The notes under the pieces are model-generated. The model was not told the DNA's origin. It worked only from the letters and a program-made list of their open reading frames with translations, and did no database searches. DNA of 64,000 bases from the NCBI GenBank assembly GCA_023412215.1, contig JAEYNX010000003.1, forward strand, positions 186,001 to 250,000. The letters run 5' to 3'. The DNA comes from Bacillota bacterium. GTDB lineage: Bacteria > Bacillota > Clostridia > Oscillospirales > Ruminococcaceae. Positions 8,276 to 16,816 of the stretch are shown piece after piece (position 1 is the first letter of the stretch; every line of letters begins with the position of its first letter). The translations under genes were made by a program, and so were the position numbers.

Positions 8276-10288
8276 TTGGGAAATAGCAAAAAGATAAAAC
8301 AGATTGCCGGATATGCGCTGGTACTGGTGCTGCTACTATCCGTTATTTATGTTTTGTTTAACATGCAGGCCCCCAGAGTGGAAACAAAATATTACGAGAT
8401 CGTTCAGTATTTCTATGAGAATAAGGTGCAGGAGTACAAGCTGGATCTTGGCAGCGGCGGCCTTGAGATGAAGGTGGCGGGCAAAACCGACACCATCTAT
8501 TATCAGGTGCCCAACGTAAACCTCTTTTTAGAGGATACCATGGAGTACGTCCGGGAGTACAACAAGGCGCACCCGGAGGCCCCGATTAAAAACGACTATA
8601 AAAAGGTTGATGAGATTCCCGGCTGGGTGTCCATCCTTCCGTCTATCCTGCTGATTGTCGTGATGATAGCCTTCTGGGTTTACATGATGCGCGGCGCGGC
8701 GGGCGGCGGCAAGATGAACAACTTTGCCAAGGCAAAGGTAAAGCATCAGTCCGACAGCAAAAAGACCACCTTTGACGATGTGGCGGGTGCCGACGAAGAG
8801 AAGGAAGAGCTCAAGGAGATTGTAGAGTTCTTAAAAAGCCCGCAGAAGTATAACGACATCGGCGCGCGCATCCCCAAGGGCGTGCTGCTGATGGGCCCTC
8901 CCGGAACCGGTAAAACCCTGATTGCGAGAGCCGTTGCGGGCGAGGCGGGCGTGCCCTTCTTCTCGATCTCCGGCTCAGACTTTGTAGAGATGTTTGTCGG
9001 CGTGGGCGCTTCGCGTGTGAGAGACCTGTTTGAGCAGGCGAAAAAGGAAGCCCCCAGCATCGTATTTATCGATGAGATCGATGCGGTAGGCCGTCACCGC
9101 GGCGCGGGCCTCGGCGGCGGGCACGACGAGCGCGAGCAGACCTTAAACCAGCTGCTGGTGGAGATGGACGGCTTCGGCGCCAACTCCGGCGTTATCGTTA
9201 TCGCCGCTACCAACCGTTACGATATCCTTGACCCGGCGCTGCTGCGCCCCGGGCGTTTTGACCGGCGCATCGTGGTGAATACCCCCGACGTAAAGGGCAG
9301 GGAAGAGATTTTAAAGGTGCACACGCGCAACAAGCCGCTGGCGCCCGATGTAAACCTTTCGGTAATCGCCAAGACCACCGCGGGCTTTACGGGTGCCGAC
9401 CTTGAAAACCTCTGCAACGAGGCGGCCCTGCTTGCTGCGCGCAGAGGAAAACGCGCCATCACCATGTTCGAGATCGAGGAGGCTACCATCAAGGTGGTGG
9501 TCGGCCCCGAGAAGCGCTCCCGCGTTATCAGCGAAAAGAGTAAGCGCATTACGGCCTACCATGAGGCGGGCCATGCCATTATCAGTTACTTCTGCCCTAC
9601 GCAGGACCCTGTGCATCAGGTTTCCATCATCCCGCGCGGCATGGCGGGCGGCTATACCATGAACCTGCCCACCGAAGATAAGAGCTATGTGCTCAAAAAC
9701 GACATGATCGAAGAGATCATCGTGCTGCTGGGCGGCCGCGTGGCCGAGAAGCTGGTGCTCGACGATATCTCCACCGGCGCCTCCAACGACCTTGAGCGCG
9801 CCACCAAGATTGCCAAGGCGATGATTACGCGCTACGGCTTCTCCGAGCGCCTCGGCCCCGTTGTATACGGCCAGCCGCAGGAGGAGATCTTCCTCGGGCG
9901 CGACTTCAACCAGACGCGTGATTTCTCCGAGACCGTTGCTGCCGAGATCGACGGCGAGATGCGCGACATCATCGATATGGCGTATGAAAAGGCCAAGATG
10001 ATCCTTTCCGAGCACATGGACAAGGTGCACGAGCTCGCGAAGTTCCTGCTTGCCTGTGAGAAGATCGACGGCGCCGATTTCGAGCGCTTCATGAAGGGCG
10101 AGCTGGACGTAGACGCCGAGATTGCGAAGTTTAACACCGAGCATGCCGACGAGAAGCACCTTGCCGACGAGCTGATGAAGAAGGCCAATGAGGCGAAGAA
10201 GGGCAACAGAAAGCCCGCCGCGCCGCAGGAGGAACCCCCTGCGCCCGAAGAACCGGCACAGGAAGAGCCCCCCGCTGACGAAGATTAA
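8276..10288 (+). CDS. ftsH: ATP-dependent zinc metalloprotease FtsH
   Basis: FtsH is a membrane-anchored hexameric AAA+ protease that degrades misfolded and short-lived membrane and cytosolic proteins. The 670-residue protein has a membrane segment at about 9-27, an extracytoplasmic domain, a second membrane segment (about 115-135), an AAA module with Walker A GPPGTGKT near 207 and Walker B IVFIDEIDAVG, the second region of homology, and the zinc protease motif HEAGH near 429. The C-terminal tail (last 30 residues) is rich in Pro, Glu and Ala. TTG 8276 is preferred: AGGAG lies eight bases upstream, matching the small paralogue before it. A GTG seven codons earlier in the same frame lacks this spacing. 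Confidence 0.96.
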   Translation: MGNSKKIKQIAGYALVLVLLLSVIYVLFNMQAPRVETKYYEIVQYFYENKVQEYKLDLGSGGLEMKVAGKTDTIYYQVPNVNLFLEDTMEYVREYNKAHPEAPIKNDYKKVDEIPGWVSILPSILLIVVMIAFWVYMMRGAAGGGKMNNFAKAKVKHQSDSKKTTFDDVAGADEEKEELKEIVEFLKSPQKYNDIGARIPKGVLLMGPPGTGKTLIARAVAGEAGVPFFSISGSDFVEMFVGVGASRVRDLFEQAKKEAPSIVFIDEIDAVGRHRGAGLGGGHDEREQTLNQLLVEMDGFGANSGVIVIAATNRYDILDPALLRPGRFDRRIVVNTPDVKGREEILKVHTRNKPLAPDVNLSVIAKTTAGFTGADLENLCNEAALLAARRGKRAITMFEIEEATIKVVVGPEKRSRVISEKSKRITAYHEAGHAIISYFCPTQDPVHQVSIIPRGMAGGYTMNLPTEDKSYVLKNDMIEEIIVLLGGRVAEKLVLDDISTGASNDLERATKIAKAMITRYGFSERLGPVVYGQPQEEIFLGRDFNQTRDFSETVAAEIDGEMRDIIDMAYEKAKMILSEHMDKVHELAKFLLACEKIDGADFERFMKGELDVDAEIAKFNTEHADEKHLADELMKKANEAKKGNRKPAAPQEEPPAPEEPAQEEPPADED

Positions 10289-10296
10289 ATAAGTTT

Positions 10297-10334
10297 CAAG
10301 ACCTGCCGGATATGCTCCGACAGGTCTTGTTTTC
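10297..10334 (+). terminator. Terminator after ftsH
   Basis: A hairpin with arms CAAGACCTG-CGGA and TCCG-CAGGTCTTG (one opposed mismatch, loop TATGC) at 10297-10329 is followed by TTTTCTT. It lies just after the ftsH stop and closes the gdpP-to-ftsH gene run. Confidence 0.85.
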
Positions 10335-10402
10335 TTATACTAGAGGCACAAACACTTTGCGTTGTTGCTCCCGCCAAGAGCGGGGAAGAAGCATTAGTGC
10401 TA
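10335..10402 (-). repeat. Family A element, short internally deleted copy (reverse orientation)
   Basis: Read on the minus strand, this 68-bp stretch begins TAGCACTAATGCTTCTT, then has a CCCCGC/GGCGGG hairpin and GCAACAACGC, and ends CTAGTATAA. The same blocks appear in the same order in the larger copies at 20253, 28783, 35465 and 46308. The first AT-rich hairpin and the right half of the long form are missing here. It lies directly after the T-tract of the ftsH terminator. Confidence 0.6.
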
Positions 10403-10521
10403 CAATATTTTGTGTATACCGGTTCGTTTCGCAGTATTAACCGTTTACAACAAACGGGTGAATAGTTTATAATACATATGACAATTCTTTTGCAGTTTTA
10501 GCATGAAAAGCTGGTGTAAAG

Positions 10522-10992
10522 ATGGTAAGCAGGGCAGCGCCGCAAGATTTAGCGGAGATTTTAAATGTTCAAAAGCAGGCGTTTCTGCCGGTAGCGGCGA
10601 AAACCAACCAATTCGATCTCCCGCCGCTTATGCAGACGCAAGAGGAGATCGAGGTGGAGTTTGGCAGGCGCGTGTTTCTAAAGTATGTGCTGGGCGGCCG
10701 GATTGTCGGTTCGGTGCGCGCGCATCTGGATAGCGGCGGCCTCTGCCAGATCGGCAAGCTGGTGGTTTTACCCGAGCACCAGAACCAAGGCATCGGCAAG
10801 CAGCTGATGCAGGCCGTTCACGCAGCGTTCCTTGACTGCGCGGGTTATGAGCTTTTTACCGCTGAAGATAACGCGGCAACCGTTTCGTTTTATACAAAGC
10901 TTGGTTATCAGCCTGTGCACGCTAAGACGCTGGGCGGCGTTCCCATGGTCTTTCTGCGCAAGGAAAATAATCATGCTTCCGATAGAGGTTAA
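10522..10992 (+). CDS. GNAT family N-acetyltransferase
   Basis: The 156-residue protein matches the GNAT fold: a central beta strand followed by the acetyl-CoA binding motif VVLPEHQNQGIGKQL at about residues 74-88, and a C-terminal part ending with FYTKLGYQPV, a common GNAT ending. It probably transfers an acetyl group to a small molecule or amino group; the acceptor cannot be told from the sequence. The start ATG 10522 has only a weak ribosome site (TAAAG). It stands alone between the ftsH terminator and a LiaF-like gene. Confidence 0.8.
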   Translation: MVSRAAPQDLAEILNVQKQAFLPVAAKTNQFDLPPLMQTQEEIEVEFGRRVFLKYVLGGRIVGSVRAHLDSGGLCQIGKLVVLPEHQNQGIGKQLMQAVHAAFLDCAGYELFTAEDNAATVSFYTKLGYQPVHAKTLGGVPMVFLRKENNHASDRG

Positions 10993-11077
10993 GCTTTTGC
11001 GCTGTTGACACTTCAAATCTTCCACTGCATGAAAAAGAATGTACCTTATGGTGCATCACAGAAGGGCGGACAAAATT

Positions 11078-11782
11078 ATGAGAAAAAGACTATCCACGGT
11101 TCTTTTCGGCATACTGGTAATACTGCTTGGCATCGGGCTGCTGGGGCAGGCCATTGATTGGTGGGACTTTGTAGGCTTTACAGGCTGGTGGACACTGTTC
11201 ATCATCATTCCGGCGGTATTTTTAATCGTTTCCTACGGCATACGCTTTTGGAACATGCTCATGCTCTGCGTAGGTGTGTTGCTGCTGTTAAAAGAGCAGG
11301 ATATCATCACGCAGGGGATGTTCTTTCCCATTATCCTTGCGGGCCTTGTGATTACGTTAGGTGTTCGCATCGCGTTTGGCAGCCACTATTCTACCGTCAA
11401 GTCGGTGCCCGGTTTTACCAACACGCCGCCCACCTTCTATGGCCAGCCGGATTACTCCCCCACCTTTAACTACGACGTGGTGTTTGGCAGCATCAGGGTT
11501 AAAAATGTGTGCCAGGACCTTCTCTCCGGCAAGATTTCCTCGGTTTTCGGCTCGGTGGAGGTAGACCTTGCCGAGATACGCGTAAGCCATGATATCGTCA
11601 TCGAGTCCAGCGCCGCGTTCGGCGGGGTAAAGATTTACGCCCCCAGAACCTGCCGCGTGAAGGTGGAAAGCTCGTCGGCTTTCGGCGGGTGCGATAACCG
11701 CGCCGCCACACTCACCGACCAGAGCCTGCCGCTTGTTACCATCAAGGTGAGCAACGCGTTCGGCGGTACCGAGGTATTATAG
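11078..11782 (+). CDS. LiaF-like membrane protein with C-terminal beta-repeat domain
   Basis: The 234-residue protein has about four membrane segments in residues 5-105 and then a soluble C-terminal domain with repeated short FGS/FGG motifs (FGSIRV, FGSVEV, FGGVKI, FGGCDN, FGGTEV). This is the layout of LiaF/DUF5668-type proteins, some of which restrain cell-envelope stress two-component systems. No liaRS genes lie nearby, so a role in envelope stress is only an inference from the family. ATG 11078 is preferred over the upstream ATG 11039 because GAAGGGCGGA lies eight bases upstream and the protein then begins with a basic stretch before the first helix. Confidence 0.75.
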   Translation: MRKRLSTVLFGILVILLGIGLLGQAIDWWDFVGFTGWWTLFIIIPAVFLIVSYGIRFWNMLMLCVGVLLLLKEQDIITQGMFFPIILAGLVITLGVRIAFGSHYSTVKSVPGFTNTPPTFYGQPDYSPTFNYDVVFGSIRVKNVCQDLLSGKISSVFGSVEVDLAEIRVSHDIVIESSAAFGGVKIYAPRTCRVKVESSSAFGGCDNRAATLTDQSLPLVTIKVSNAFGGTEVL

Positions 11783-11854
11783 TTTTAACCATAGGATGAG
11801 CGGCTGTCTCCTCTTATTAGCGCTTAAATTAGTGCTGAAAGGCATGGTAAGGTA

Positions 11855-13837
11855 ATGTCGAAAAAAACGCAAAGCTACGACAATGAAAGTATATCCTCTT
11901 TAAAGGGAGCCGACCGGGTGCGTAAGCGCCCCTCGGTTATCTTCGGTTCCGATGGGCTGGAGGGCTGCGAGCACTCCTTTTTTGAGATACTCTCAAACTC
12001 CATCGACGAGGCACGCGAAGGTTACGGCGAGAAGATTGTGGTTACGCGTTACGCAGACGGCTCGCTGGAGGTAGAGGATTTCGGGCGCGGCATACCCGTA
12101 GACTTTAACCAGCGCGAACAGCGTTTTAACTGGGAGCTTGTCTTTTGCGAGCTTTACGCGGGCGGCAAATACAACACCAACGACGGCGAAAGCTACGAGT
12201 TTTCGCTCGGCTTAAACGGCCTCGGCCTCTGCGCCACGCAGTACTCCTCCGAATATATGGACGTCGAGATCTTCCGCGACGGCTTTCAGTATAACCTGCG
12301 CTTTGAAAAGGGTGAGAACGTCGGGATGCTTAAAAAGGTGGAGACCACCCGCAAAAAGACCGGCTCCAAGATCAAGTGGCGGCCGGATACCGACGTTTTT
12401 ACCGACATCAGCATCCCTGTGGAGTATTTTTATGAGGTGATCAAGCGGCAGGCTGTGGTAAACGAGGGGTTGCTGTTTTTGCTGCGCGTGGAGGCCGGTA
12501 AGGGCTTTGAAACCACCGAGTTTATCTACCAAAACGGCATTACCGACTATGTAAAGGAGCTTGTGGGGGAGGATGCCCTCACCACCGTGCAGTATTGGCA
12601 GACCGAGCGCCGCGGTAGAGACCGTGAGGACAAGCCCGAGTACAAGGTAAAGCTTTCGGTGGCGCTGTGCTTTTCCAACCGCGTGAAGCTCGCCGAGTAT
12701 TACCATAACTCCAGCCACTTAGAGTACGGCGGCTCACCCGAAAAGGCGGTACGCTATGCGTCCGTGTCACAGCTCGACAGTTACTTAAAGCAGACGGGCA
12801 AGTACCTTAAAAACGAGAGCAAGATCACCTTTGCCGATGTGGAGGATTGTCTGGTGCTCGTCTCCAGCTCCTTCTCCACCGTCACCTCCTACGAGAACCA
12901 AACCAAAAAAGCCATCACTAACAAGTTTATCTACGAGGCGATGTCCGACTTTTTAAAGCACCAGCTCGAGGTGTATTTTATCGAGAACCCCGACGAGGCC
13001 CTTAAAATCTGCGAGCAGGTACTCATCAACAAGCGCAGCCGCGAGAACGCCGAAAAAACGCGCCTCAACCTTAAAAAGAAGCTCGCGGGCACCATCGATA
13101 TCGCCAACCGCGTGCAGAAGTTTGTAGACTGCCGCACCAAGGATATCACCCGCCGCGAGATCTATATTGTGGAGGGCGACTCGGCGCTCGGCGCCTGCAA
13201 GCTGGCGCGCGACTCCGAGTTTCAGGCCATCATCCCCGTGCGCGGCAAGATATTAAACTGCCTGAAGGCGGAGTACGATAAAATCTTTAAAAACGAGATC
13301 ATCACCGACATCATCAAGGTGCTCGGCTGCGGGGTGGAGGTTCACTCTAAGGCCAACAAGGAGCTTTCTTCATTTGATATTGACGGCCTGCGGTGGAACA
13401 AGATCATCATCTGTACCGATGCGGACGTAGACGGCTACCAGATACGCACCCTCATCCTCACTATGCTCTACCGCCTTACCCCCACGCTGATCGAGCAGGG
13501 GTATGTGTATATCGCGGAGTCGCCGCTCTTTGAGATCACCGCCAAGGACAAAACCTACTTCGCCTACACCGAGCGGGAAAAGGCGCAGATCATCGAGCGG
13601 CTGGGAGATAAAAAATACTCCATCCAGCGCTCCAAGGGCCTTGGCGAGAACGAGCCGGACATGATGTGGCTCACCACCATGAACCCCGAAACCCGCCGCC
13701 TGATCAAGGTGACGCCCGACCTCGCCGATAAAACCCTCGAAACCTTCGACCTGCTTTTGGGTGATAACCTTTCGGGCCGCAAGGATTATATCGCGCAAAA
13801 CGGATATCTCTACATGGACGCCGCCGACGTGTCGTAG
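11855..13837 (+). CDS. Type IIA DNA topoisomerase subunit B (ParE/GyrB-like, divergent)
   Basis: This is the ATPase/Toprim subunit of a type IIA topoisomerase that passes one DNA duplex through another. The 660 residues contain a GHKL ATPase domain (RVRKRPSVIFGS near 23, NSIDEA, GRGIP, GLNGLGL), a transducer, and a Toprim domain with IVEGDSALGA near 440 and CTDADVDGYQIRTL near 520. Several signatures differ from ordinary GyrB/ParE: SVIFGS instead of the usual GMYIG, and ALGACK instead of AGGSAK. It therefore belongs to a divergent clade. It pairs with the A subunit 142 bases downstream and most resembles topoisomerase IV (parE) in gene layout. I cannot separate decatenase from gyrase function by eye. 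Confidence 0.88.
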   Translation: MSKKTQSYDNESISSLKGADRVRKRPSVIFGSDGLEGCEHSFFEILSNSIDEAREGYGEKIVVTRYADGSLEVEDFGRGIPVDFNQREQRFNWELVFCELYAGGKYNTNDGESYEFSLGLNGLGLCATQYSSEYMDVEIFRDGFQYNLRFEKGENVGMLKKVETTRKKTGSKIKWRPDTDVFTDISIPVEYFYEVIKRQAVVNEGLLFLLRVEAGKGFETTEFIYQNGITDYVKELVGEDALTTVQYWQTERRGRDREDKPEYKVKLSVALCFSNRVKLAEYYHNSSHLEYGGSPEKAVRYASVSQLDSYLKQTGKYLKNESKITFADVEDCLVLVSSSFSTVTSYENQTKKAITNKFIYEAMSDFLKHQLEVYFIENPDEALKICEQVLINKRSRENAEKTRLNLKKKLAGTIDIANRVQKFVDCRTKDITRREIYIVEGDSALGACKLARDSEFQAIIPVRGKILNCLKAEYDKIFKNEIITDIIKVLGCGVEVHSKANKELSSFDIDGLRWNKIIICTDADVDGYQIRTLILTMLYRLTPTLIEQGYVYIAESPLFEITAKDKTYFAYTEREKAQIIERLGDKKYSIQRSKGLGENEPDMMWLTTMNPETRRLIKVTPDLADKTLETFDLLLGDNLSGRKDYIAQNGYLYMDAADVS

Positions 13838-13979
13838 ACCCGCACGGCGGGAAAGAATCACGCCGCAAGGCAGTGACGGAAGCAGCTCTATTTCATGATT
13901 TCATATAAAGCCGACTTCACGGTTCGAAAAACATTAAAAAACGAACCCATTTGGTTCAGTGAGTTTGGGTGAAAGAATA

Positions 13980-16214
13980 ATGGCAAAAAGCAAGCAGCCA
14001 AAACTGAATAAGATGTCCTCCTCGGGTAACGCATATATAGAGGGAGCGGGCATGGTGCTGGAACAGCCCATCACCGAAACGCTTGAAAAGAACTATATGC
14101 CCTACGCCATGAGCGTAATCGTCTCGCGCGCCATCCCCGAGATCGACGGCTTTAAGCCGTCGCACCGCAAGATTTTATACACCATGTATAAAATGGGGCT
14201 GCTCACGGGCGGCAGAACCAAGTCCGCCAACGTGGTGGGGCAGGTAATGCGCTTAAACCCGCACGGCGACGCGGCGATCTACGAGACGATGGTTCGCCTT
14301 TCGCGTGGCTATGAGGCGCTGATTGTACCCTATGTAGATTCCAAGGGCAACTTCGGCAAAAGCTATTCGCGCGATATGGCCTACGCCGCCTCCCGCTATA
14401 CCGAGGTGAAGCTGGATAGCGTCTGCACCGAGCTTTTTAAGGATATCGACAAGGATACGGTGGATTTTGTAGACAACTACGACAGCACCATGCTGGAGCC
14501 TACCTTGCTGCCCTCCAGTTATCCCGCAGTATTAGTGAACGCCAACATGGGCATCGCGGTGGGCATGGCAAGTTCCATCTGCCCCTTCAACCTCGCCGAG
14601 GTGTGTGAGACCGCCGTTGCGCTCATGAAAAACCCGAGCCACGACGTGCTTACCACCCTCAAGGCGCCCGACTTCCCCACGGGCGGGTTTGTGCTGTATA
14701 ACCAGAATGAGCTGAGCCAGATATACAATACCGGGCGCGGCAGTGTGCGCGTGCGTGCGCGGTATACCCACGACGCCGCGGCGGGCTGCATCGAGGTAAC
14801 CGAGATTTCCCCCACCACCACGGTGGAGGCGATTATGGATAAGGTGGTCGAGCTGGTAAAGGCGGGCAAGATCAAGGAGGTCTCCGATATCCGCGACGAA
14901 ACCGACCTTTCCGGCCTAAAGCTTGCCATTGACCTTAAGCGCGGTGTCGACCCCGACAAGCTCATGCAGAAGCTGTTTAAAGCCACGCCGCTGGAGGATA
15001 GCTTCTCCTGCAACTTCAACGTGCTTATCAGCGGCATGCCGCGCGTGATGGGCGTATACGAACTGCTCAACGAGTGGACGGCCTTCCGCACCGAGTGCGT
15101 CAAACGGCGGGTGTTCTTTGAGCTGAAAAAGAAACAGGAAAAGCTGCGCCTCTTGAAGGGGCTCGCGAAGATTCTGCTGGATATCGACAAAGCCGTGCGC
15201 ATCGTGCGCGAAACCGAGGAGGAAGCCGAGGTAGTGCCCAACCTGATGATCGGGTTCGGTATCGACGAAACGCAGGCCGAGTTTGTCGCCGAAATCAAAC
15301 TGCGTCATTTAAACCGCGAGTACATCCTCAACCGCACCAAGGAGATCGAGTCGCTCAAAAAAGAGGTCGCGGACATGGAGGATATCCTGTCAAACCCCAA
15401 GCGGGTGCGCGATATTATCATAAATGAGCTCAGCGAGGTGGGCAGGAAGTACGGCAAGCCCCGTAAAACCCTTATCTCTTACGCAGAGGAGACCGCGGAG
15501 GAGGAAGAGGCCGAGGATATCCCCGACTACCCCGTAAACCTGTTCTTTACCAAAGAGGGCTATTTTAAAAAGATCACGCCCCTTTCGCTGCGCATGAGCG
15601 GTGAGCAGAAGCTCAAGGAGGGCGATGCCGTTATCCTGCAGCTTGAGAGCACCAACACGGCGGAGCTGCTCTTTTTCTCCGACCGCTGCCAGGTGTACAA
15701 GGCGCGCGCGTGTGATTTTGAAGACACCAAGGCCAGCGTGCTGGGCGATTATATCCCCGCGAAGCTGGGCATGGACGAGGGTGAGAACGCGATCTGCATG
15801 ATAGTTACCAAGGACTATAAGGGCCACCTGCTGTTTGCCTATGAAAACGGAAAGATGTCCAAGGTGCCGCTTTCGGCGTATCAAACCAAGACGCGCCGCA
15901 AAAAGCTCATCAGCGCCTACAGTGATAAAAGCCCGGTAGCCGCTATCCTCCCGGGTGAGGAAGACCGCGAGTACATGCTCACCAGCTCTTCGGGCAGGGT
16001 GCTGCTGGTGCACTCGGGGGTATTGCTCGAGAAGCCGACCAAGGATAATCAAGGCGTGGCGGTGATGTCCCTCAAAAAAGGGCAGCGTGTCGTATCGGCG
16101 GCGGCGTTTGAAGAGGGGATGCTCGGCAACGCCCACCGCTTCAGAACCAAAACCCTCCCCTCAGCCGGCAGCGTACCCAAAGACAGCGACTTGGCTGATC
16201 AATTATCTTTTTAG
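13980..16214 (+). CDS. Type IIA DNA topoisomerase subunit A (ParC/GyrA-like, divergent)
   Basis: This subunit cuts and rejoins DNA with the Toprim subunit encoded just upstream. The 744-residue protein has the winged-helix breakage domain (signature YAMSVIVSRAIPEIDG, PSHRKILYTM), the active-site tyrosine in ASRYTEVKLD near residue 140, a coiled-coil arm, and a C-terminal beta-pinwheel region that is degenerate, with no clear GyrA box. The lack of a GyrA box favours a topoisomerase IV-like role. ATG 13980 follows GGTGAAAG closely; an in-frame GTG at 13959 has no ribosome site. The last ten or so codons and the stop lie inside a 56-bp tandem repeat, so the C-terminus may have been extended or cut by that repeat. 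Confidence 0.88.
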   Translation: MAKSKQPKLNKMSSSGNAYIEGAGMVLEQPITETLEKNYMPYAMSVIVSRAIPEIDGFKPSHRKILYTMYKMGLLTGGRTKSANVVGQVMRLNPHGDAAIYETMVRLSRGYEALIVPYVDSKGNFGKSYSRDMAYAASRYTEVKLDSVCTELFKDIDKDTVDFVDNYDSTMLEPTLLPSSYPAVLVNANMGIAVGMASSICPFNLAEVCETAVALMKNPSHDVLTTLKAPDFPTGGFVLYNQNELSQIYNTGRGSVRVRARYTHDAAAGCIEVTEISPTTTVEAIMDKVVELVKAGKIKEVSDIRDETDLSGLKLAIDLKRGVDPDKLMQKLFKATPLEDSFSCNFNVLISGMPRVMGVYELLNEWTAFRTECVKRRVFFELKKKQEKLRLLKGLAKILLDIDKAVRIVRETEEEAEVVPNLMIGFGIDETQAEFVAEIKLRHLNREYILNRTKEIESLKKEVADMEDILSNPKRVRDIIINELSEVGRKYGKPRKTLISYAEETAEEEEAEDIPDYPVNLFFTKEGYFKKITPLSLRMSGEQKLKEGDAVILQLESTNTAELLFFSDRCQVYKARACDFEDTKASVLGDYIPAKLGMDEGENAICMIVTKDYKGHLLFAYENGKMSKVPLSAYQTKTRRKKLISAYSDKSPVAAILPGEEDREYMLTSSSGRVLLVHSGVLLEKPTKDNQGVAVMSLKKGQRVVSAAAFEEGMLGNAHRFRTKTLPSAGSVPKDSDLADQLSF

Positions 16215-16307
16215 GCGCAATTGGGAGCTGTCTTTTGGACAGCGATTTGGCTGATCAATTGTCTTTTTAAGCGCTACTGGGAGCTGTCTTTTGGAAAGCG
16301 ACTTAGC
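16182..16307 (+). repeat. 56-bp tandem repeat spanning the end of the topoisomerase A gene
   Basis: Two complete units (16182-16237 and 16238-16293) and a third partial one begin GACAGCGA or GAAAGCGA. I count 51 of 56 identical bases between the two full units. Landmarks GGCTGATCAATT recur at 16193 and 16249, and GGGAGCTGTC at 16223 and 16279. The gene's stop codon (16212-16214) falls inside the first unit. Confidence 0.85.
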
Positions 16308-16325
16308 GAAACTAGCTAACCATTG

Positions 16326-16350
16326 GGGCGAACGTGTTCGCCCTTTTCCT
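16326..16350 (+). terminator. Terminator after the topoisomerase pair
   Basis: The hairpin GGGCGAAC-GT-GTTCGCCC at 16326-16343 is followed by TTTTCCTTT. It lies about 110 bases after the stop, beyond the tandem repeat. Confidence 0.8.
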
Positions 16351-16352
16351 TT

Positions 16353-16779
16353 AAGATGCTATCCAATTTTCAGCCAATATAAATAACAGATTTGTAGTGG
16401 CGGCTATCAGTCGCCCGTAATCCTATAATAATCATCAACCTACACACAGTGTCGCGCTAAGCACAATGTTATAAAAACAGCAGGCAGCGTCACCAGAACG
16501 CTGCCCGCAACGATAATCGTCGAGGTAAGCAATTATTACCTGCAAACGCTTGAATCTGAATACCGTCCAAACGACTATCGTGTTATTATTATAGGTTGCT
16601 TTTATCGGGTTATGAAAGGAAATTTGCGGTACTGCGGCTGCAAAGAAACTGCTTTGTTTACGCTTGCATAATACCTGTTTTATAAAAATACGTAATAATC
16701 ATAATCAATGCCCTAGATAGCAGCAGGCATGTTGCTTTATCATCTAGGATTTAGCCATTAATAAGAATCGATATAAAAG
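16353..16779. other. Long structured intergenic region, no gene seen
   Basis: No convincing reading frame lies in these 427 bases. Several hairpins are visible: GGCAGCG/CGCTGCC at 16483-16505, an inverted pair around CGATAATCG and CGACTATCG near 16512-16575, and CCTAGAT with GCAGCA pairing to TGCT and ATCTAGG at 16712-16748. A strong plus-strand terminator follows directly. A small RNA on the plus strand is possible, but I see no clear promoter and recognise no known RNA family. Confidence 0.4.
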
Positions 16780-16815
16780 CGGCGCTGCCTTGTTTGTAAG
16801 GCGCGCCGTTTTTTT
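16780..16815. terminator. Hairpin terminator between structured region and phosphatidyltransferase gene
   Basis: The stem CGGCGC-GCCTT pairs with AAGGC-GCGCCG (one bulged T, loop GTTTGT) and is followed on the plus strand by seven T. On the minus strand it lies two bases past the stop of the phosphatidyltransferase gene and is followed by CTTTTAT, so it may work in both directions. The plus-strand T-run is better, which hints at a plus-strand transcript ending here. Confidence 0.75.
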
Positions 16816-16816
16816 G

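Noticed and set aside
13921..13948. GGTTCGAAAA, similar to a tRNA T-loop
   Set aside because: No acceptor, D or anticodon arms surround it; it pairs with CGAACC nearby as a simple weak hairpin.
16182..16307. Repeats considered as a CRISPR remnant
   Set aside because: The units are head to tail with no unique spacers, and no cas genes lie in the window.
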